Shown here: in pieces, positions 21,729-29,253 of the stretch | Layout of the letters: each line of letters opens with the position of its first letter | How positions within the stretch are numbered: position 1 is the first letter of the stretch | Origin: JAWKRB01 sp041389885 | GTDB taxonomy: Bacteria > Myxococcota_A > Polyangia > Polyangiales > Ga0077539 | DNA length: 64,000 bases | Direction of reading: 5' to 3' | Assembly (NCBI GenBank): GCA_041389885.1 | Contig: JAWKRB010000011.1 | Coordinates: forward strand, 124,001 to 188,000 | The notes under the pieces: generated by a model | What the model was told of the DNA's origin: nothing | Seen by the model: the letters and a program-made list of their open reading frames with translations, nothing else | Databases searched by the model: none | Position numbers and translations under genes: made by a program

Positions 21729-24362
21729 TCAACGTCCGGCGCTCAGCAGCGCGCGGAGCTGAGAGACGAAGTGCAGCGCGTCGAGGGGCGTCATGCGATC
21801 GATGTCGACGGCCTCGAGGGCCGCGAGGCAGGGGTGCGTCGCGGGGGTGGCGAGGGGCGCGGGGCGCTCCTCGAAGAGCCCCATCTGCCGGGGCGCGCGG
21901 CGAAAGGGCCCCTCGCCTCGCTCGAGGTCCTTCAGCAGCGCGCGGGCGCGGGCGAGCACCGGCTCGGGCACCCCCGCCAGGCGCGCCACGGCGACGCCGT
22001 ACGACTTCGACGCCCCGCCCGGCGCGAGCTTGTGCAGGAACACGATGTCGTCCCCGCTCTCCCGCGCCGACACGTTCACGTTCGCGGCGTGCGGCCGCGT
22101 GTCCGAGAGCGCGCACAGCTCGTGGTAGTGCGTCGCGAACATCGCCCTCGCGCGCACCGCGTCGTGCAGGTGCTCGGCGACGCTCCACGCGATGGCGAGG
22201 CCGTCGAAGGTGCTCGTGCCCCGGCCGATCTCGTCGAAGAGCACGAGCGAGCGCGTCGTCGCGCCGCGGAGGATCTGCGCGGTCTCGCGCATCTCGACCA
22301 TGAACGTGCTCGCGCCGCGGGCGACGTCGTCGCTCGCGCCGACGCGGGTGTAGATCCGGTCGACGCGCCCCACCTGGGCGCTCGACGCGGGCACGAAGCA
22401 CCCCGCCTGCGCCATGAGCGTGTGCAGCGCCGCCATGCGCATCACCGTGCTCTTGCCCGCCATGTTGGGCCCCGTCACCAGGAGCAACCGCGTGCCCTGC
22501 TGGTCGAGCGACACGTCGTTGGGCACGTAGGCGCCCGGCTCGAGCATGGTCTCGACGACGGGGTGCCTCGCGTCGATGAGCTCGATCACCAGCCCGTCGT
22601 CCACCACCGGGCGGGTGTAGTCGTGGCGGTGCGCGACCTCGGCGAAGGCCGAGAGCGCGTCGGCGTCGGCGAGGGTGTTCGCGAGCTTCGAGAGCCGCCC
22701 GAGGTTGGCCGCGACGCGGGCGCGGAGCTCCTCGAAGCGCGCGCGCTCGATCTCCTTCAGCTTCTCTTCGGCCTCGAGGATGCCGGTCTCGATCTCGGTG
22801 AGCTCGTCGGTGACGAAGCGCTCCCCCGTCGCGACGGTCTGCTTGCGGCGGTAGTCCTTGGGGACGAGGTGGAGGTTCGCCTTGGTGACCTCGATGAAGT
22901 ACCCGAAGACGTTGTTGAAGCGAACCTTGAGGGAGGCGATGCGGGTGCGCTCCCGCTCCCTCGCCTCGAGGGCGAGGATCACGTTGCGCCCGTTCGTCGC
23001 GAGGTCGACGTAGCGGTCGAGGTCGGGGTCGAAGCCCGCGCGAAACACCCCACCGTCCTCGACGGAGACGGGGGGCGCGTCGGCGAGGGAGCCCTGGAGC
23101 ACGGCGAGGAGGTCCGCGCAGGGGTCGAGGTCGCGCAGGGACCTGAAGGCCTCGGCGGCGTCGGGCTGCGCGCGGAGCGCGGAGAGGGCCTCGGGCACGC
23201 GGGCCAGGCCCTCTCGGAGCGCCGCGAGGTCGCGGGGGTTCGCGGCGCCGAGCTGCGCGCGCACGGCGATGCGCTCGATGTCGGGCACCTGCTTGAGCGC
23301 GGCGCGCAGCGACTCGCGCACGAGGGGGTAGGTCACCAGCGCGTCGACGGCGTCGTGGCGCCGCCGGATCCGCCGAACGTCTTGCAGGGGGAAGGCGATC
23401 CAGCTGCGCAGCCGACGGGCGCCCATGGGGGTGACGCTCCGGTCGAGGTGCGCGAGGAGCGAGCCCTTCTTCTCCCCTCGCAGCGTGCGAAAGAGCTCGA
23501 GGTGCGCCTGCGTGGTCTCGTCGACGAGGAGGTGGTCGCGGGGCTCGAGGCGCGCGACGCGCTGCAGGGGCACGGCCTGGCCCGGCTGCGACGCGCGGGC
23601 GTACCGCAGCGCGAGGGCCGCGGCGGCGCGCGCCGGGGGCGAGAGCGCCTCGAGCGACGCGCGGAGCTCGGGGTCCTCGCTGGCGTCGGCGAGCTCCGCG
23701 GTGACCGCGCGGGCGTCGAGGGCCGCGGCGCCGCGCACGAAGGTTCGCGCGAGGATCTTGGTCTGCGCGCGCACGGCCTCTTCGGCGTCGCGGGGCACCA
23801 CGAGCTCGCGCACGTCGAGGCGCGCGAGCTCGCCGATCACCCCCATGACATCGCTGAGCTCAGCGGCGAACAGCTCGCCCGTGGTGAGGTCGTAGGCCGC
23901 GATGGACCACGACCCTGGCATGTCGGCCCCCCCATCGGGCGGCAGCGCCGCGGCGAGGAAGAGGTTGGTGCGCGCGTCGACCGTCTCGGCGTCGAGCACG
24001 AGGGCGGGGGTGAGCACGCGCACGACGCCGCGCTTGACGATCCCCTTGGCCTTGGAGGGGTCTTCGAGCTGCTCGCAGACCGCGACGTTGTACCCCTGCT
24101 CGAGGAGCCGCGCGATGTACCCCTGCGCCGCGTGGTGCGGCACGCCGCACATGGGGATGGAGTCGGCCTCGTTCTTGTTGCGCGAGGTGAGCGTGAGGTC
24201 GAGGCAGCGCGCGGCGACCAGGGCGTCGTCGAAGAAGAGCTCGTAGAAGTCGCCCATGCGAAAGAAGAGCAGCGCGTCGGGGTAGCTGGCCTTCTCTCGG
24301 AGGTACTGCTGCATCGCGGGCGACTGCGCGCCCTTCGAGGTGGTCCCTGTGGTCACGGTCAT
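21729..24362 (-). CDS. mutS: DNA mismatch repair protein MutS
   Basis: Recognises mismatches and small loops and, with MutL, starts repair. 877 residues, typical for MutS1. The mismatch-wedge GDFYELFFDDA is near the N-terminus, followed by the connector and core/lever domains, then the ATPase with Walker A TGPNMAGKST near 631, Walker B (LVLFDEIGRGTSTFDGLA) and the helical end. The N-terminus starts at the expected MQQYLREKASYPDALLFFRMGDFYEL segment after 15 extra residues. The long open frame on the opposite strand is a shadow. Confidence 0.97.
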   Translation of the reverse strand: MTVTTGTTSKGAQSPAMQQYLREKASYPDALLFFRMGDFYELFFDDALVAARCLDLTLTSRNKNEADSIPMCGVPHHAAQGYIARLLEQGYNVAVCEQLEDPSKAKGIVKRGVVRVLTPALVLDAETVDARTNLFLAAALPPDGGADMPGSWSIAAYDLTTGELFAAELSDVMGVIGELARLDVRELVVPRDAEEAVRAQTKILARTFVRGAAALDARAVTAELADASEDPELRASLEALSPPARAAAALALRYARASQPGQAVPLQRVARLEPRDHLLVDETTQAHLELFRTLRGEKKGSLLAHLDRSVTPMGARRLRSWIAFPLQDVRRIRRRHDAVDALVTYPLVRESLRAALKQVPDIERIAVRAQLGAANPRDLAALREGLARVPEALSALRAQPDAAEAFRSLRDLDPCADLLAVLQGSLADAPPVSVEDGGVFRAGFDPDLDRYVDLATNGRNVILALEARERERTRIASLKVRFNNVFGYFIEVTKANLHLVPKDYRRKQTVATGERFVTDELTEIETGILEAEEKLKEIERARFEELRARVAANLGRLSKLANTLADADALSAFAEVAHRHDYTRPVVDDGLVIELIDARHPVVETMLEPGAYVPNDVSLDQQGTRLLLVTGPNMAGKSTVMRMAALHTLMAQAGCFVPASSAQVGRVDRIYTRVGASDDVARGASTFMVEMRETAQILRGATTRSLVLFDEIGRGTSTFDGLAIAWSVAEHLHDAVRARAMFATHYHELCALSDTRPHAANVNVSARESGDDIVFLHKLAPGGASKSYGVAVARLAGVPEPVLARARALLKDLERGEGPFRRAPRQMGLFEERPAPLATPATHPCLAALEAVDIDRMTPLDALHFVSQLRALLSAGR

Positions 24363-24408
24363 GACGCTGGCGGCGTAGCACGGCCGCGCGATTGGCGTGC
24401 AGTGCGCG

Positions 24409-25593
24409 TCAGGGCGCCTTGGCCGACCCGAGCGAGGTCGGCATCGCGAAGGACGCCGGCGTGCCCCGCAGGCCCTGTTCCACCACGAAGCGCCAGTAGC
24501 GCGCCCCCGCGTCGGGCGTGCCGAAGGGGAGCGCCGGGAGCACCGACCACATCAGGCTCGCGCGGCGGTTGAAGCGCCGCAGCAGCGGCAGGGCGTGCAC
24601 CGCGAGGGACCTCGGGTAGTCGAGGGCGTCGGCGTAGCGGTCGCCGAGGAAGTACCGCGACAGCGCGTACCCCACGTCGCGCATGCGCTCGGCGCGGGCT
24701 CGCTCGGCGGGGCTGCGCGCGCCGGTGATCGGCGACTCGAGGAGCGCGCGCGCGAGGGCGCGGGAGTCGTCGTCGGGGTCTCCCTGGGTGCTGCTCAGGA
24801 GCGCCCAGAACTCCGCGGCCTCGGGCTCGCTCGAGAAGCGCAGCTCGTCGTCGACGCCCATGACGTAGGCCACCCAGCGCCAGAGGTGCAGGTAGTCCTC
24901 GCGCGCCGCGGGCGCCGTGGGCACGCCGAGCTTGTCGAGGCCGTCGAGGACCACCAGCGAGAACAGCAGGATGGTCCCCGCGCTGTCGGCCTGGTTGATG
25001 GGCACGCCCCAGGCCGCGAGGTCCCACTTCGGCGAGCGCAGCAGCATGCGACGCACCGACGCGTGCATGATCCGCACGCGCACCGCGATGCGCCACCCCT
25101 CGGCGCGGGGGCGCATGCCCCCGGGGAGCGACACCTGCTGCACGAAGCGCCCGGTCTCCGCGAGGCGCCTCGGCGCCTGCTCCTTGAGGCGCCCCGAGAA
25201 CGCCAGGGGCTTGTTGCCCGCGGGCGAGAGGTACCCCGCCGTCAGCGAGTACGACCCGAGGACCATGCCCCCCGCGAGCCCGGTGCGCAGAAAGGTCTCG
25301 CCGCCCCGGTCGCAGCGCGCGAAGTCGACCCAGAAGGGCACGCGCTCGCACTGCGCGAGGAGCGCCCGGAGCGCCTCGGGGTCGTCGTCGCGCGCGCCCT
25401 CGCGCAGCGCGCGCTCGAGGGTCGCCTCCCGCTCGGCCGAGGGCATGGCCGCGAGGGCCTCGGCCGCGGCGTCGGCGAGGGGGTCGCCGACGAGAAAGAG
25501 CCTCCCGAGCCGGTCGACGCGGTCGCCGAAGCGCGCCCGCGCGGCGTCGAGGTTCACGAAGCGAGAAGGGGCGCTGAGGGGCTCGTCGCGCAC
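24409..25593 (-). CDS. Oxygenase MpaB-family protein (DUF2236)
   Basis: 394 residues from GTG 25593. The family includes fungal MpaB and bacterial latex-clearing protein (Lcp), heme-b oxygenases. Recognisable are the substrate/heme-binding segment RVRIMHASVRRMLL and the following NQADSAGTILLFSLVVLDGL, plus VMGVDDELRFSSEPEAAEF. The enzyme is cytoplasmic by sequence (no signal peptide). Its substrate is unknown; many Myxococcota carry several such genes. It lies 46 bp upstream of mutS on the same strand, so co-transcription is possible but functionally odd. Confidence 0.8.
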   Translation of the reverse strand: MRDEPLSAPSRFVNLDAARARFGDRVDRLGRLFLVGDPLADAAAEALAAMPSAEREATLERALREGARDDDPEALRALLAQCERVPFWVDFARCDRGGETFLRTGLAGGMVLGSYSLTAGYLSPAGNKPLAFSGRLKEQAPRRLAETGRFVQQVSLPGGMRPRAEGWRIAVRVRIMHASVRRMLLRSPKWDLAAWGVPINQADSAGTILLFSLVVLDGLDKLGVPTAPAAREDYLHLWRWVAYVMGVDDELRFSSEPEAAEFWALLSSTQGDPDDDSRALARALLESPITGARSPAERARAERMRDVGYALSRYFLGDRYADALDYPRSLAVHALPLLRRFNRRASLMWSVLPALPFGTPDAGARYWRFVVEQGLRGTPASFAMPTSLGSAKAP

Positions 25594-25645
25594 GATCGAA
25601 TTCCCGCGGCGTCGTTCGAGGCGCGCGTCGGGCTCCGGCTGAGGG

Positions 25646-26596
25646 TCAGATGTCGAGGTCGGAGGAGGGCGCGGGCGGCGGCTTCGAGCCCGGCGCCGCG
25701 ACCCGGAGCTCTGGCGATTTCAGCGCGACCTTGTGCCCGTCGCCGATGGAGCGCGTGAGGAACACCGAGCCCCCCACGACCGAGCCCCGGCCGAGCACGG
25801 TCTCTCCGCCGAGCACGGTGGCGTTGGCGTAGACCGTGACGTGGTCCTCGACCGTGGGGTGGCGCTTGGTGCCGCGAATGACCCGCCCGTCGGGGTCTCG
25901 CGCGATGGAGAGCGCGCCGAGGGTCACCCCCTGGTAGAGCTTCACGTGGTCGCCGATGCGGGTGGTCTCGCCCACCACCACGCCCGTCGCGTGGTCGACG
26001 AAGAAGCTCTCGCCGATCTCGGCGCCGGGGTGAATGTCACAGCCGGTCACCGCGTGCGCCCACTCGGTCATGATCCTCGGCATGAGCGGCACGCCGAGCT
26101 CGTGGAGGCTGTGCGCCACGCGGTACACCGTGACCGCGATGAGCCCCGGGTACGAGAAGATCACCTCGTCGAGGTTGCGCGCCGCGGGGTCGCCGTCGAA
26201 GGCCGCCTGCACGTCCTTGAGCAGCGTCGCGCGCAGCGCGGGCAGCCCGGCCAGAAAGGCCTGCGTGCGCCCGCTGGCGTGCTTGTGACAGCGGGGCAGG
26301 TCGACGGTGGTGCCGTCGCTCTCGTCCTCGTGACAGAGGCAGAGCTCGACCTGCTTCATGAGCTTCTCGCGCAGCGCCGAGAGCAGCACGCCGACGCGGT
26401 AGCTGAGGTCGTCGTCGCTCACCTCCCGGGGGCCGAAATAGCCGGGGTAGAAGAGCTGGAGCAGGAGCTGCAACACCTCGATGACCTCGTCGCGAGACGG
26501 GGTGTAGCGGCGGTTGATGCGCTGTCCGCGGCGGTCACTGCGGTAGCTCTGCACCATCGCGTCGACGAGGGCGCTGAGGTCGGTCGGGCTGCTCAT
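25646..26596 (-). CDS. cysE: Serine O-acetyltransferase (EpsC/CysE-type)
   Basis: Transfers acetyl from acetyl-CoA to L-serine, giving O-acetylserine for cysteine synthesis. 316 residues. The C-terminal left-handed beta-helix of hexapeptide repeats runs from GCDIHPGAEIGESFFVDH to GGSVFLTRSIGDG, with the catalytic His-Asp pair in FFVDHATGVVVGET and the acetyl-CoA-binding GVTLGAL. The long N-terminal helical part with CLCHEDESDG and CHKHASGRTQAF is the EpsC-like extension seen in plant-type and some bacterial SATs. The ATG at 26596 is 49 bp after the cysK stop, so cysK-cysE form an operon. Confidence 0.92.
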   Translation of the reverse strand: MSSPTDLSALVDAMVQSYRSDRRGQRINRRYTPSRDEVIEVLQLLLQLFYPGYFGPREVSDDDLSYRVGVLLSALREKLMKQVELCLCHEDESDGTTVDLPRCHKHASGRTQAFLAGLPALRATLLKDVQAAFDGDPAARNLDEVIFSYPGLIAVTVYRVAHSLHELGVPLMPRIMTEWAHAVTGCDIHPGAEIGESFFVDHATGVVVGETTRIGDHVKLYQGVTLGALSIARDPDGRVIRGTKRHPTVEDHVTVYANATVLGGETVLGRGSVVGGSVFLTRSIGDGHKVALKSPELRVAAPGSKPPPAPSSDLDI

Positions 26597-26645
26597 GGTG
26601 TGGTGAGTGGGACCTTGGGGTGAGTCGCGCCTGCGCGCAACCGGC

Positions 26646-27641
26646 TCAGGCGCTCGCGGTGGCGCGCTCGACCTCGTCGAACATGCCCTCGAAGAGCGGT
26701 CCGCTGAGGTAGCGCTCCCCCGCGTCGGGGAGGATCACCACCAGGGTCTTGCCCGCCGACCCCGGCTCCTTGGCGACCCGGATCGCGGCGGTCATCGCGG
26801 CGCCGCAGGAGATCCCGCACAGGATCCCCTCTTCGCGGGCGAGGCGGCGCGCCATGGAGATGGCCTCGTCGTTCGACACCTGCTCGACCCGGTCGACCAC
26901 GGAGAGGTCGAGGTTCTTCGGCACGAAGCCCGCGCCGATGCCCTGGATCTTGTGCGGCCCCGGCGCGACGGGCGCCCCCGCGAGGGTCTGCGAGATCACC
27001 GGCGAGTGCACGGGCTCCACCGCGACGCTGACCACGGCGCGGCCCCGCTGGTGCTTCAGGTACCGCGAGACGCCGGTGATCGTGCCGCCGGTGCCCACGC
27101 CGCTCACGAGGATGTCGACGTTGCCCGCGGTGTCGTCCCAGATCTCTGGGCCCGTGGTGCGAAAGTGAATGTCGGGGTTCGCGGGGTTCTCGAACTGCCG
27201 CACGGCGACGAAGCGGTCGGGCTCGCTCGCGAGTAGCTCCTCGGCCTTGGCGATCGCCCCCTTCATCCCCTGCGCGCCGGGCGTGAGGATCAGCTTCGCG
27301 CCGAGCGCGATGAGCACCTTACGCCGCTCGATGCTCATGGTCTCGGGCATGGTGAGCACGCACTCGATGCCCCGGCTCGCCGCGGCGAACGCCAGGGCGA
27401 TGCCGGTGTTGCCGCTCGTGGCCTCGACGATCGACTTGCCCGGCCCGAGGAGGCCCTTCGCCTCGGCGTCCCAGATCATCGCCGCGCCGATGCGGCACTT
27501 CACCGAGTACGCGGGGTTGCGGCCCTCGATCTTGGCCAGCACGGTGCATCCCAGGCCGCGCGCGATGCGGTTCACCCGCACGAGGGGCGTGCGCCCGATG
27601 CTGCGGGAATTGTCGTCGAAGACGCCAGGGTAGTCGCTCAT
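26646..27641 (-). CDS. cysK: Cysteine synthase A (O-acetylserine sulfhydrylase)
   Basis: PLP enzyme converting O-acetylserine plus sulfide to cysteine. 331 residues. The PLP-lysine motif is EGRNPAYSVKCRIG, close to the E. coli CysK form and distinct from CysM. The substrate loop TSGNTGIALAFAAASRG, the phosphate-binding GVGTGGTITGVSRY and the C-terminal LPDAGERYLS are all present. I chose ATG 27641 because AAGGAGG sits 9 bases upstream; a GTG at 27647 would be too close to it. Confidence 0.95.
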   Translation of the reverse strand: MSDYPGVFDDNSRSIGRTPLVRVNRIARGLGCTVLAKIEGRNPAYSVKCRIGAAMIWDAEAKGLLGPGKSIVEATSGNTGIALAFAAASRGIECVLTMPETMSIERRKVLIALGAKLILTPGAQGMKGAIAKAEELLASEPDRFVAVRQFENPANPDIHFRTTGPEIWDDTAGNVDILVSGVGTGGTITGVSRYLKHQRGRAVVSVAVEPVHSPVISQTLAGAPVAPGPHKIQGIGAGFVPKNLDLSVVDRVEQVSNDEAISMARRLAREEGILCGISCGAAMTAAIRVAKEPGSAGKTLVVILPDAGERYLSGPLFEGMFDEVERATASA

Positions 27642-27696
27642 GATCACATCCCTCCTTCAGACCGAAGGGCATAGAGCACCAACGCCGAGGGCGGCG

Positions 27697-29037
27697 TCAA
27701 TCGTCGTCGCGGCGCTCTCGGAGGTCGTGCTTGACCATAAGTCGCTGGAGGTGCCTGCGGTCGATGCCCGAGGTGCGCGCGGCGGCGGAGACGTTGTTGC
27801 CGTGGGTCTGGAGCAGCTTCGTGAGGTAGGCCTTCTCGAAGATGTCGGTCCAGATCTCCTTGGCGTCGTGAAACGGGAGGTCGGTGCGAATCTCCCAGCC
27901 TCCGGCGCGGCTCATCACCCCCTCGACGCTCTGCAGCGCGGTGGGGTCGGGGCCGAAGACCGAGAAGCGCTCGACGAGGTTGCGGAGCTCTCGCACGTTG
28001 CCCGGAAAGTCGTACTGGAGCAGCAGGTCGGTGGCGCGCTTGTCGAGGCTGGGGAGCGCCGGCAGGCCCTGCGCGGCGCGGTGGCGGTTGATGTCCTCGC
28101 TCGCGGTCTCGACGAGCAGCGGCACGTCTTCGAGGCGCGAGCGCAGCGGGGGGAGCTTCACCACCACGGCGGCGAGGCGGTAGTACAGGTCCTGGCGAAA
28201 GCGGTTCTCTCGCACCTCGCGGGGGAGGTTGCGGCAGGTCGAGGCGACGACGCGCACGTCGACGGGCACCGGCGCCGCGGCGCCGATGGGGCGGATGTGC
28301 TTCGTGTCGAGGGCGCGGAGGAGCTTGGCCTGCACGTCGCCCGGCAGCTCAGACACCTCGGCGAGAAAGAGCGTCCCCCCGTCGGAGCGCTGAAACTGCC
28401 CGTCGCGCTTGCCGGCGATGCCGAAGAGCTCGACCTCGATCTGGTCCTTCGGCACCGCGGCGCAGTCGAAGACCGTGAACGCGCCGCCCTTGCGCGCCGA
28501 GTGGCGGTGGAGCGCGTCGGCCACGAGCTCCTTGCCCGTGCCGGGCTCGCCCTCGATGAGCACCGTGAGGTCGCTGGGCGCCACGCGCTCGAGCACCGCG
28601 AAGACCTCGCGCATCGTCGCGCTCGCGCCCACGAGCCGCCCGAAGCGAATGGCGGAGGAGATGTCCTTGTCGACGGTCTCCCCGAGCGCCTCGACGCGCA
28701 CGCGGGTCGCGCCCACGAGCAGGTCGACCGGGCCGTGCACCACGCAGTCGTGCACCCGCATGTCGCCGAGGAACACCCCGTTGGTGCTCCCCACGTCGCG
28801 CACGCGGATCCCCTCTGCGGTCAGCCGCAGCGAGGCGTGGCGGCGCGAGACCGAGGGGTCGGTGAGCACGAGGTCGTTCTCGTCGGCCGTGCCGACGCGG
28901 ATCTCATCCTGCGCCGCCTCGAAGCTCGCGCCCTTCTCCGGACCCTCGGTGACCGTGAGCCGAACCTTGCGCAGCCGCCGCGCGACGGTGCGCCCCTCAC
29001 GCTCGATCAACTGCGTCAGCCCTGGATTCTTCTGCAC
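27697..29037 (-). CDS. FHA-domain sigma-54-activator-like regulator with a degenerate AAA+ domain
   Basis: 446 residues from GTG 29037. An N-terminal FHA domain (phosphothreonine-binding) shows IRVGTADENDLVLTDPSVSRRHASL and VGSTNGVFLGD. The AAA+ sigma-54-interaction-type domain has an intact Walker A (GEPGTGKE) and FRQDLYYRL, but the GAFTGA loop is replaced by GIAGKRDGQF and Walker B reads TLFLAEVSEL, with Ala in place of the usual Asp of DE. A C-terminal Fis-type helix-turn-helix (NNVSAAARTSGIDRRHLQRL) is intact. It therefore probably binds DNA and reads phosphorylation, but may not open sigma-54 promoters. It sits 55 bp upstream of cysK, same strand; possible regulation of cysteine genes is a guess. 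Confidence 0.85.
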   Translation of the reverse strand: MQKNPGLTQLIEREGRTVARRLRKVRLTVTEGPEKGASFEAAQDEIRVGTADENDLVLTDPSVSRRHASLRLTAEGIRVRDVGSTNGVFLGDMRVHDCVVHGPVDLLVGATRVRVEALGETVDKDISSAIRFGRLVGASATMREVFAVLERVAPSDLTVLIEGEPGTGKELVADALHRHSARKGGAFTVFDCAAVPKDQIEVELFGIAGKRDGQFQRSDGGTLFLAEVSELPGDVQAKLLRALDTKHIRPIGAAAPVPVDVRVVASTCRNLPREVRENRFRQDLYYRLAAVVVKLPPLRSRLEDVPLLVETASEDINRHRAAQGLPALPSLDKRATDLLLQYDFPGNVRELRNLVERFSVFGPDPTALQSVEGVMSRAGGWEIRTDLPFHDAKEIWTDIFEKAYLTKLLQTHGNNVSAAARTSGIDRRHLQRLMVKHDLRERRDDD

Positions 29038-29126
29038 GATCTTTCGCCGCCTCCTGCTCGCGCACAGCCTACACCCGATGCCGAGCGCCGCCCCGCAGAG
29101 CCGTCGCGCGGACTGTGCGCCGCAGA

Positions 29127-29253
29127 TCAGTTCGAGCGCCGCGCGGGCGTGACCACGAAGGGCGCGCGCGCTCGAGCCTCGCCCGCGTAGCGCACGCGGA
29201 GCGTCACCGGCCCGCCGCGCGCCTCGGGCCCGAGGGCGCAGGTGACCGCGGTG
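29127..29253 (-). other. Detached 3' coding remnant of the IPT/TIG protein gene
   Basis: After the stop at 29254-29256, the adjacent reading frame continues cleanly to a TGA at 29127-29129 and encodes about 42 residues (TAVTCALGPEARGG, then VRYAGEARARAPFVVTP). These complete a half-finished IPT domain exactly where the upstream frame stops. Removing one base near 29256 (the T of ACGTAAC) joins the two parts. Confidence 0.75.

Noticed and set aside
21129..24572. Very long open frame on the plus strand opposite mutS
   Set aside because: It is a GC-skew shadow. Its translation is Arg/Glu/Ala-rich with no motif, whereas the minus strand encodes complete MutS.
28981..29130. Small RNA or separate gene between the FHA regulator and IPT protein
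   Set aside because: The stretch is mostly accounted for by the frame-shifted end of the IPT gene; nothing else was recognisable.
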